Source: Ctenosaura bakeri (Eukaryota > Chordata > Lepidosauria > Squamata > Iguanidae). Taken from it: DNA of 64,000 nucleotides. The stretch is taken from the NCBI GenBank assembly GCA_948474755.1, contig CAOLHI010001038.1:1-64000 (forward strand), written 5' to 3'. Every line of letters begins with the position of its first letter. The stretch's first letter is position 1. The notes under the pieces were generated by a model. It searched no databases and was not told the origin of the DNA. It saw only the letters and a program-made list of their open reading frames with translations. A program made the translations under genes and the position numbers. Of the stretch, positions 14,101 to 26,100 are shown one piece after another.

Positions 14101-17100
14101 AGGAGAGGAAAGGGTGGAATCTTGCCCTTCCCAGGAAGCACAGGCAAAGGCAAACTGCTTGCAGCCTCTGCCGGCTTGTGTCCTCTTCTGCATGAATAAC
14201 TTTTGGCATTTTGACCGCACTCTAGTGTTACTCAGCCAGATGCGTCCTGGTTTTCATCTGTGAAATGTTGGAGGTTATGGGCCTGTTCTCCTTTACACTA
14301 ACCATCTGAGAAAGGGAAAAAAAGATGCAACATCCAGATTAAGCAGATGATCTCCTGCCAGAGTTTGGAAAAGGTTCATTTTCTGGATCCAAAAAGTAAC
14401 CTTTTCCAAGCGCAACTCCCCACCACATCACCTTGGCACCAAAACAACTTGAAAAGAAACAGACAGATATAAAGGAAATTTCAGAAATCTGGAGCAAAGT
14501 AATTCTAGCCTTCCTACCAACAAGCCACTGATAACGAGGCTTCTCTAACAATACAGGTGCCTAAATCCTTGGATGGAATTAAAAGTCATGGCCAAAAAAG
14601 AGGATTACGGGCATCTCCCACTTATCTGATGGGTTAGAGACCAGAGCACCATCGGAAAGTGGAATTGCTTGAAAAGTGGAATTCCAGAAAGCAGAATTAG
14701 TTGGAAAAGGAACATGAGGGAATTATGGAGGTCCCAAGTGAACCTCCATAACTCCCTCATGTTCTCTAAAGAAAGAAGGCAAGAGGAGAAGAACTGACAC
14801 AAGAGCAGATCCCACATCAAACAAATGGTACACGTCTGTAATTTATAACACTCAAAAGAGCCAAACATTGAAAAACGAGTCATAGAAAAGGTGGGCACAC
14901 CTGTACTCAGATATGTGGTCCCACGGCCAAATTACTTTCCAGGGGCCCTTTAACACCACACAACAATAGCACTCTGATTCCACTTAAACAGCCATGGTTC
15001 CGTCCTATGGCATCCAGGGATATGCAGTTTAGGAAAGAGAATTCTCGGCCAGAGAGCTCAAGTGCCTCCCCGGGATTCCATAGGATGCCCCCATGGTAGC
15101 TATGAGGGTGCAGCGTGGAAGGACCTCAGCTGTAATTCCCTCCTCTTACCCTCCCTGCCTTTGCCAAAAGAGGGAGGACGCCACCATTTGTACTCCAGCC
15201 CCCTTTGAGGTGAGAGTGGCGAGGTCTCCTCAGTGGTGGCACCCATTGTACAGAGTTTCTTCACCCAGGGTTGACCCTCTCTGGAAGCAAAACAGGTCTC
15301 CCGGAAGCAGAGCAAGACCTTGTTATTCCACAAAGACAGTCCATTTTGGTTTTGATGGGGGTAAGGGGTTACCCCCCACATCTGTGGGAGTGCAAATCCG
15401 ATCTGGTTTGTAGTCAGAACTTTAAAAGAGTATTCCAAGTTGGTATAGTTCAGCACCATAGACAGCTCCTTTAAAGTTCAGACTAAAACTCAGAGTGGAT
15501 CTAGCACCCTAACGGATGTGGAAGCCAGCGCCTGCAACTGGACTTTGTGGATGCCTCCGGTTGTTGACTCATGAAGATGATCCTTTTGGTTTTCCTCATT
15601 ACTTATGGAACTTTTACTGCCACTGTTCTATCTTCTACGGGTGACATTTTGCTTTTTAAAGCCATAGAACTGCTAGACAGAAATCTCAGGAATGAATAAC
15701 AAACAAGCAGAATCCACAGAACAAACACACACACAAGACTCACATTGGGTGCAAACCCAATTTTTTAAAGCCATGCTTCAGCCACATTTCCGTCGCTCAC
15801 TGGCGGGATCGCTCTGCTTGTGGCACTTGCATATTTCAGCTTAAAAGCCGCGGCAGCCAACGCTTTTGATTTGGCAACGTCTTGACGCTGATTAAATCAT
15901 TCCTTTGCAGCTTGGCGAGAGAAAAGAGCTTTCAACCAGCACAACTTTCAACATCTGGTTTCCATTAGGGCTGAACATTAATCCCTTTATGCTTAGCGTC
16001 AGCATCATACAACCGACACCACTCCAATTTGCTAAATGCCATTCGGAGAGGTGGCTGCTTGTCGGGGAAACAGGCCTGAATCTTAGTGGTTCATCCCAAC
16101 TAGACTAGACCCACCGAATCAATTGCTGAGTGGTCAGAGAAAGCCAAATATATACATATACATGGATTCAAACGCATACCCTGATGCAGAGGGTCTTCAA
16201 GATTAACATTCAATTAACGCTGGAAGTATTTCTTCTCAGATTGATGGATGCACCGTTGGAAAAAAGCCATGGGAGTTTGCTTCCATGCATGACTATGGCA
16301 GCAAGATTGTTGTACACAAAAAGATGGAAGACCTCAACACTATCCATTATGGAAGAATGGTTGCTGAAACTGACAGATTTGACAGAAATGGACAAATGGA
16401 TGAGTTTTATTAGAGAAAGGTCATTGGCAACATTTCTCGAGGACTGGATATCCCTTATTGACTTTTTGCAAAAAGAAAGAAAGTGAAAATAACCTAGTAA
16501 TTTCTGGGTTTGATTAGTATAAACAGAAGGGAATTTGTTGTAATATTAGAGAGAGGTAAGAATTACTGTGTGCATATATAAACCATAAAAAGGAAAATTG
16601 AAGGTACATGTTTTTCAGCAGCATCAGAGGCAGGTGAAGGAGGACGGGAGAAATGCCCAATTTTGCTGTTGGGTTGTAGCGGCATGTCTGCAGTACACGA
16701 TGCAATAAACAAGACTGTACGCAAATTGCTCCACTGGCTGCCGGTCTGCTTCCGGGCACAATTCAAACAGCTGGTTTTGACTCAAAGGGCCCTTCAGATA
16801 ATTTAGGTCTGAGCCGTATAAGGCATTGCAGGTCATAACCAAGACTTCTAATTGTGTTTGGAAAGAGATCAGCAGCCAGTGGGTCTGTTGCAAAAAGGGA
16901 GCTGTATGTTCCCTGTAGCCAGTCCCATTGCATCTCTGAAGTTTCCAGGGCTGCCCCACATAGAGTCCATTGCAGTAGTCCAAATGAGTTCTCACAATAC
17001 ATGTATCGCTCTGGCCAGGTCGGTCCATGGTTTGGCAGGGAAGAATCCGGATTAATTCTCTGCCATCCCACTTTTCCAGTGGCTTTTAATATGTCTCGTT

Positions 17101-20100
17101 TTCTCTCTCCTCATCCCATTTTCCTCCTTTATCCTCAGCTAGCTTCAGATGCTGCAAACTGAATTCAAAATGCCAAAGTCATTTGCACTCAATTAACTCA
17201 CCAGAAGGGAGAGGAGAGGAGGGGAGCAGAATCTTTCCCTTCCCAGGAGACTCAGGCAAAAGCAAACCGCGGCAGATTCTCCTACCTGGTTCATTCTGTA
17301 CGCGCACGTGCCTTTAAGCGGCCTGTCATCTTGTAGCAACCCCACGAATTTCACAGGGTTTTCTTAGGTGAGGAATACTCAGAGGTGGTTTTGCCTGGTC
17401 CTTCCTCTAAAATATAGCCTGTAACATCTAGTATCTGTTGGGAGCCTCCCATCCAAGTACTAACCAGAGCTGACCCTACTTTGCTTCCAAGTTCATATGG
17501 GATCTGGTACTTTCAGGGTACTCATCTTACCTTATTAATAAATTTTGCCATATTGATCACACATCAATGTTGTTTGGGCACATGTGTCCCTGTTTTCATC
17601 TGAGAAATGTTGGCAAGCTGATACACAACAACAAAAACAAAAGATAACACAAATGGACTATGGAGAAACCCAACAGATTAGAGGCCAAGAGACTTCTACA
17701 TAGCTTATCAAGAGCAAGACGGGGTCGGGTGGGGGAAACAGAATATTTCTCATGTGTCGTTTCTATGGATCCTTAAACACACACTCCTTGCCTTCCCTCC
17801 TTCACGATGCTCTTGACCCAAAATGGAAAAGTTCAGGAAACCTTAAAATCAATGTCTCGCATTGTTGATTTTATAATGCGATTTTATGACTATTGGCATT
17901 TATGGTTTCTTGTGTAGCGTAAGCTGGTCACCATGCCTAATCCTTGTTAATGCCCCTCAATGTACACGGCTGTTTTTATTTCTGATGAAACAGCCACACA
18001 AAGCAAGGGCCTTTCCGCACTACGCTGTTATAGTGCTATTATTCCACTTTCAACATCCTATGGAATCCCAGGGTTTGCAGTTTAGGGAAGGTCCTTGAGA
18101 AGTCTCAGCCAGAGAGCCCTTTGGCTTCAGGAAACTAGAAACCCCAGAATAATTCCACAGGATGTTGAAAATGGAATAACAGCACTATAACAGTGTAGTG
18201 TGGAAAGGCTCTTACCCTTTGGTACATCCCATTGATTTAATGGATACTCTAGTTTTGACTAGCAATTGGATGTGAGATTTTGAAGTCCAAGATATCCCAA
18301 GGATCCCAACCCTACCCAAGCAAACTGTGGTAGGTTTGTAAAATATGCAGCCCACCAAGAGATGTACAAAATCCCTAAATTCTTGCGGCTTTATCAGGCC
18401 TGCAGGAGCCATTTCACTGCATTCTTCTTTTGACTTAGTGGGTGACCACTTCTGAACAGGGGTGTAGCTATGGGGGCCGGCCAAAATGAGGGTACTGCCC
18501 CCCCAAATAAGAATTCTGCTGCCACATGAAATTTCCCACATTTCTGGCACGGCTGTGACGTCAAGTTCAGTTGAGTGTTTAGAAGTTGAGCTGGAGCATC
18601 CAAATAAAACAGGTTGGCAAAGGGACAAAGGAATGCGGCAGACATTGCAAACAAAAGAGTCCTAGTTCTGCATAATTTTCAGGATCTCACTCTCTGGATT
18701 GCTAGCAATTTGGGAGCTGGGAAATTTCTCAAGATATACCAGAATAGTGAAGATGGAATTGGAGAACTTCTGCTGACAATCTCTTAATCCCTTCTCCCCA
18801 TTCATCAACAATGTTTGATATGCACACTTTACTTTTTTTTTTACTACAACTCCCAGAATCCTCAGCCCACACAGTCCCCGGCCATGTCCGCTGAAGGAAT
18901 TCAAAAATATTTATTGCCAGGTCTGGCATCAACACGTGTGCAATGGAAAGTAGACCTCCCACACCTTCATCTCAGGGGCTCCTGGCCACTTGCCTTCTTG
19001 TGTCCCACTCATGTGCAAATAAACAGTTACATATTTGTTTTATTTGGTTATTTATGTGGGTTTCTATTCTACCCTTGTGTTATTTCTAATGCAAGGAGAG
19101 CCGATGGCATTTAAGGATAGCAATAATGACATAAATTCATAAGGTCGTCAAATAAAACATCTCCTCTAAACTAAAACCTGAACTGAAGCTACCAGTAATT
19201 ATTCTTAAAACAAACAGCCCTTTATGGAGTTGGGAGAAGCCAAAAGTTTTGCTTCTCTTGCCTCTCCACATTCTACACTTCCTTGGTTTGCCGACTCCCT
19301 TTTTCGAGTGCACTACTCGCAGCTCCAAAAACTGCCTGATTTCAGTGGAAAACACGAAAATAAATTCTATTGCAGGAAAAAAATGAAACACATCCTCAGG
19401 ATTTTTGTCTATGGAGGAACACAGCAAGCTTAACCCCACCTGCTCTGTTTTTGGAGGAACTATTTATTTTGGGCTGCTAAGTTGGAGATTTTTTTTTTCT
19501 TCCCAGATATTTTCATCATGCCTACCGGCCTGTTCATTTGCAACAGGAGGCTTAAAAGAGGGAGATAACTTTGCCATAAGAGCTGTTGGATAATGGAACG
19601 GACTGCCTTGGGAACATGGCAGATCATCTCCTTTGGATGTCTTCAGACTGAGGTTGGGTGGCTGTTTCTCAGGAGTATTTCAGGGACCTGTTCCTGCACG
19701 GTTTGATTTGGACAAGGTGGCCTTTGTGGTCCCTTCCAACTCTAAAGTTCTACAATTCTATGGAATTAATTACCTCCATGTGCTTCCCTCCAACTGAGCT
19801 GAGAAGAATGGCCATTTTTCAGTAGACCAGAGCTGGGAACTCACACTACCTGCAAATACCTACGGAATTGCCCAATGAAGGTAGCTCGAAATTGGTCAGT
19901 TGCAAACTGATGGGAAACAGAGCCTGATGCTGAAGCGTGCCCAGCGATAGCCAGCGAACTCCATGTCGGAAGGGTAAGTGGATCCACCCTCTCAGGGAGC
20001 TCTCCGAGGTGCTGAACCTATTCGGGGCAAAGCTGATCCAGCACCTGGAACAGCTCCATTAAAGTCTGCAATAAACCCCACAGTGGGTTCACTGCATCCA

Positions 20101-23100
20101 CTCCCCTTCAGCTAGATTGACAGGCCGACGTACCACCTGGAACACTCCTTCTGGGTCCCCTTTGATTTAAGACCTCTGCCTCATTGCCTCATGGATTTTG
20201 CAGTACTTAGCCAGGGATCTGAATTCAATCAGGGAAAATGAAAAAAGAACCCCAGCAAGGTCTTCCCATAGTCAAGCTCATAATTCATCCCCAGTCCATG
20301 CAACATCAGAGAAACAGAAGAACAGGCATGCTCCTCCTTTCACTTTGTAAGACATTGAGTGAGCTGGCTGGGGATGACGGGAGGTATAGTTAAACATATC
20401 TAGGGAATAACAGGGGAAGGCCAAGATGTTTTCATGTTTTTCCTTCTTAACAGCCTGCCTTAACATATCTCTTTATGACTCACTTCTTGTCCAGTAGCCA
20501 TTTTTTAAACTGATTTTCTAAAAGTAACACAGAACATCTTTGAGCAAGTAAGCAACAGGCGAAATTCGCCTGCATCCAATCCCATCCAATAATCCAACTG
20601 CCTACCCTATTCAAGATTAATAATTCCAGAAGGTCTTTTTTTTCGAAGCCCATGTTTATCTTCCAATAACCAGTTATAATACACAAAGCATACAAAATAC
20701 ACAGGTGAGGGAAACGACATGCTGTGACAAGCAGATGTCTTTCACCCCGTGGCAGTGCAGCTCTACAAACAAGGGAGCAAATAAAGAAAGAAAGGAATAC
20801 TAAACTATAGTATCCTAAATTTTTAATCTGATAAGACTTTAGAAACAAAATTATATATCTATCCTGCTGTAACATCTTCAGTTGGTGATGGATGATACCA
20901 AGAAAAGTGCCAGACAGATCTCTTTGTTTGAACAGGATGTCCTACAGTCAAGGACAGCTCCTCACATCCCAAACATCTCCTCCTCAACTAATGATAAGAC
21001 ATGCAGAAGGTCCTCCCTGGAAGATCTCCATGAATGGAGAAATTAGTGTGGAAGGAGAAAGACATTTAAATATCCTGGCCCAAGCTGACAGGCGGCGTAA
21101 AAGTGGAGTTAATGGCTACCCAAAACTGGCTACAATCAAAGCCCTCGCTGCAGCATTTTGGAACAGGTAAAGTTTCTGAATCAAGTCCAAAGGTGGCCCC
21201 ACATAGAACGCATTACAGTAGTCCAATCTTGATGTAACAAAAGCATAATTACAAGTCCCCCACCTCCCCCAAGAAGTAAGCCCATTTACCACAACAGGAA
21301 CCTCGGAAAGCTATTCTGCAAAATTCCCTTGAGAAGTTATTCCTTCACCAGGCTGAACATCACAACAAGCCAGGGAGGCAGACGGACTCTGACTCGCTGG
21401 GCATGAGCCACTTGCATCAGGATCAATTAAACCAGCCCTGGAGCTTCATGCCACGGCTTCCTTGGCATGTTGTCCAAACATGGATCGCTGTCCTTGGTTC
21501 ATTTCTCCTACAACAAACCAGAAAAGGAAAGCAACCTGGCCGCTTCCACAAGCAACACACACCAGCCTGCTGCCGATCATGCAACTCAGTGTGGTGCCGA
21601 TCCACAAGCCATGAGTCAACAGTACAGTTGCCAGATCCCAGGGCCTGACCCCTGAGTCGCCAGTTTTCATGGGTCACCTCTGGGCAGGAGAGAAGGGTGC
21701 AAATTCCAAGTTTTGCTAGAATCAGCTCCAGGTGAAAAGAAAAAGCTTATGTGCAAATCTCCAGCTTAGCTCCGAGAGCAGCAGCTTGCTACAGCTTCCA
21801 AACTTCATTAATTCTTTGCTGTATCTTGCAAAGCCTCTTCGGGAGGTGTACATATTTATTTAGCTAGCTCCGTCCTTCTAATCCAGGGCTCACCCTCTGC
21901 TCTGCATCCACCTTCTGACTAGAAGCAAGTCGGCTAGATTTAATCTTCCTAATCCTGTTTCTCTGCATTGAGAAGAATGTAGAGACTCTTCATTTGACTT
22001 TGACCTGGGAACAGCCCCTTAGCTAAGATTTCTGTCTTAATTTAAAAAAAAAAAACAACCCTGTGTGTGCGTGCGTGTGTGTGTGTCTTTGAATGATAAA
22101 CTACAAGCAAGTGTGGCTGCTACGTAATGCACAACATCACCAGGGGTCACTGTCACTAGGTCTCATGTTTTGGCCTAGAAACGTTGGAGTCTGGGATGAT
22201 CCCAAACTAGACATCCGTCTGCAGTGAATTTCCAGGAAAGAAATCAAGTATGTTAATAATATGCCACAAATATGAGACCGAGATGTGGAACACTGGGGAA
22301 GCAGGGAAGCCTGCTGGTCCACCACATCAGAAAGTTTGAGAAGCCCTGGTGTCACCAGTAAGCCAAGCTTCCTGCAGCTCCCTGGCATATCATGCAGTCT
22401 GAACTGGTCTGCTGATTTTGGAGGCGGTGAGTCAAATGCAGAGAGAAACTGGATTAACAGGCAAAGCCTGATAAAACAGACAGGAGTCCTGCAACTCCGC
22501 CACAGCAACCCGTGTGTGCTGGGGTCCATGTTGAACTCTGGGCTGGAGGTCTCAGGTGACAGTGTGTTTGTCCCATAACAGGCGCGTGAAAAGCATGGAT
22601 TTCAGTGGTGTGTACGCCTTAAGCACAGAACTGCCACTCTGGTCATTTGGCACACCACGACTTGCTGCAAACACAACTTTCAGCTGCAGGAAAGGAAGAG
22701 CCAGCTTTTGGGGAGGGGGGGATGAAAGAATTTCTGAGAGAGAAACATGAGTTTTCTGCCCTTTGTTAAACCAGGAGAGGTTGCACCTTCATATGCAAAG
22801 CTTTGGAGAAATCTAATCAAAATCTAACCAAAGTTTTCCTCGTACCAGTTAAAAATGGTTTTAAAGAGGGACGGACGTTTAGCAAACACTGTCTATATTT
22901 ATATACACAATGGCCTCATCTGTCAGTCAAGGGCAGGTTTTGGGGCTAAAATTATGGCTTGTTTCATGACCCACGGATAAGTAGAGGGCCAGTCCACAGA
23001 GAGGGGAAAATGCCAGCACCCCCGTTTTCCCACCCAGGCATTTGCAAAGACCAGAAGCGGAGTCTCAGCAGAGAGAGAGTGGAGGGGGTCGGTGAAACTT

Positions 23101-26100
23101 CTAGGTCCTCCCCGGATGGACCAAGCCCTCATCTTTCACCCCTCTATGCAAAGGGGATGGTTCTTTTTTAAATATAAGAGTAAAGGTGCAGCACTGCCAC
23201 TGACCCATGGATAAGTCGACCCTGGGTTTTGGGGTCATTTTCTTTTGACTAAAACTTTTAGACTTGCACATGAGTATGCATGGCAGCTTCTTCAGGTTTC
23301 TGCACTAGATCCAAAACCTGCTGGAGGAGACATCCCAGGAAGAGACAGGAAATCCAATGGGAACTGGACCCTCTCCTAAACGCATTTCCAGCTTCCTTCA
23401 AGACCATTGTCTGCCTCCAGTTTAAAAAGAATGGATGTGGCATGTTTTAAATAAGGCCCCTTCCTGTAAATTGTATGCTGACAAACTAGACCTTTTCCAC
23501 ATGAGGCCTCTTGAAGGGAAACATGACTCGCGGCTGCCAGTGGTTCAGGCCGAGCCGCATGACAAGGTTTATTTATACACAAGCTGGGCGTTGTTACTAG
23601 AAACAGCTGGGAAACTGGCAAAGCTGAGCTTCTCCTTCAGGGGCCGAAGGGCTTCGGACCCTTTTACACCTGGAGTTGTGGGCTGAAATGCAACAGACCA
23701 ACATAAACCCAGCCCCGCTCTTTGCCATCCTATCCCCTCCGGGGAGGGAAGTCCATAAAAGATCCTTTTTTCTCAGCAGCATCCTCACAGCTCACAAAAT
23801 CACAGAGTGGGAAAGGACCCCAGAGCCACTGTGGTCCAACCCCAGTGCCAGGCAGGAATACACAACTTGAAAAAATTCTCCAGAGATGGACATGAAACAA
23901 TCGTGTTCTGAATTCAGCACATATCCAAGATGCTGCTGCCAGCCTTCCAGATGCTGTTGAACTGCAGCTCCCAGCGTTCTGTATCCCTGGCTACGCCGGC
24001 TACGGATACTTGGAACTGCAGTCCAACAACCAACACAATTGTTACCCTGGATCTAGGACAGGAAGCTTTTAAATAGCTCAGCAGCAGGACTAACCTCTTG
24101 CAACGAAAACAGTAACAATATTTTCTAGCATCCATGCCTGGAAGCCACTCGTGGCTCCCCCAGAGCCCCTGTAGCCCACAAAAGTTTAAGCCCAATAAAA
24201 GACGTAAGCCTCTAATGTGTCACAAAACTCTTTGTTTGCATCACATCTTAATCATCCCCATCAGCCTTGTCATCCATCTCAGTCACAAAAGTCCCAGTAA
24301 TGTTGCTTTGGTTTTTTTTAAATGTATTTTTGTCAGTTCTAAAGGTCTCTTTCATGCTTCATATTCCTCAGGCACACACTTTAAAATGAGAAGTGTTGGT
24401 GTGAGACTCTCAAAAGTGGCTTTTTGGAGAGAGAAGAGAGAGAGAAAGAGACAGAGAGAGAGAGGGAGGCATTTTGGAACATGTATAAAATGCACACCTC
24501 TTCTTCCCAGGATAGAACCTTGCCTGTGGGCTGCCTAAACAGTTGGGTTTATTCCTGGATAATGTGTGAAGAAGCCTTCAGACTTGCAGTCAGGAGCCAG
24601 CTTGTGATGATACAGCCCAGTGTCATTGCCCATCAATGCACCAAAGCACGGCACCGGCTGCGTGCTTCTCCTTGGTCGCTGCCGTCTGACTCCAAGTCCA
24701 CCGGGACCCATGCTGACCCTCTCCTCGGGTTTCCGCAGTCAGAGGTTTGCTAGTGCAGAGAGAGGGTGAATCCTAGCCCAGCCCTCTCGCCTCGAGTCTC
24801 AGCCCAACATTCAAACCATCACACTTGCTGACTCTCCTTGTGTGCATGTCTATGCCTTCCCGTTGCCTGTCAACTTACGGCCAGCCCACGAATTTCACAG
24901 GGTTTTCTTAGGCAAGGAATACTCCAAGGTGGCTTAGCCAGTTCCTTCCTTGAAATAGAGCCTACAGCCCCTGGTTTTCGATGGCAGTCTCCCATCCAAA
25001 TACTAACCAGGGCTGACCCTGCTTTGTTTCTACGACCATACAGGATCCGGGGCCTTTTAGGGTATTTACTCTTTGTGTGTACGTGAATGTACCTTCGACA
25101 CCATGGATGCCACAGGGTTTTCTTAGGCAAGGAATCCTCAGAGGTGCCTTTGTCAGTCCCTTCCTCTAAAATGTAGCCTGGGATTAGTTGGTGGTCCCTC
25201 ATCCAAGGACTAACCATTGCTGACCATGCTTAGCATCTTGCAATAAGACATGACAGATGGAAATACATTGACCCGTCTGTAGCAGCTGACCACGTCTAGC
25301 AGTGGGCCGCTCCGGCTGCTGTTGGACTGCAACTCCCAGCAGCCACAGCCAGCACAGCCAATGGGGAGCAGCTGCAGTCCAAGAGAGGCACAGAATTTCT
25401 CACACTGGATCTAGGACCCGGGAGCATAAGGGGGCCTAGAAGACCCTTCGATGTGCCTGTGTCCCCCCCTCGAGCGGGCGCAGAGCCTGTGCAAGCCAAG
25501 GGAAGGGGGATTCAGGCTGCCTCCCAGCACCCACCCACCCACCCACCCGGGTGGAAAGTTAAACCTGGCAAATGGAAAAAAAAATACCACACCGCAAAGG
25601 AGGCAGGAAGCAGCTGCAAATTCAGCAAACGGGGGTGTGCAATTAAAACTATGGGCCTGTATGAAAATAAACAAGGATTTGGACAGAGCCAGAGGGGGAC
25701 GCGGGGGAGGGCGAGCAGGCAGGTAAGGCACGCGGGGAGGGGGAGGAAAACACATCGGGGAAAGGAAGCCAGAGCCTGGGAAAGTCCCCCACGGTCCCCC
25801 CGGGGATGGGCCACAGCCACCCATCGGGTCCGGGAGGGCTCGACCCCCGACTTTCCCACTCAGGGCCGCCAACCGGGGCTGGCGGTGCCCGTCCAGGCGG
25901 GCCGAGAGGCGAGGCTGAGCTCCCTGTTGGCAGCCTCCGTCTGCTCCGGGCATCCTCCGGTCGCGCTTGAACCCCAGGTCCCCTCTTCCCCGCTCAGCCC
26001 CCGAGGGCTCCAGAGCGGCCACCCAGGCGCTGGCTCGGGAGAAGGGCCCTTCCTTTCCCCGGGTGGGGGCGGGTCCCAGCTTGGAGGGGATACAGCCCCC

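Noticed and set aside
16624..17071. Minus-strand frames with reverse-transcriptase-like residues as a host gene
   Set aside because: They are a degraded LINE fragment with frame breaks and no flanking exons.
17305..17530. A functional 5S rRNA gene
   Set aside because: Only a diverged part of 5S is present and it is fused to a SINE tail; the rest of the gene and the terminator are missing.
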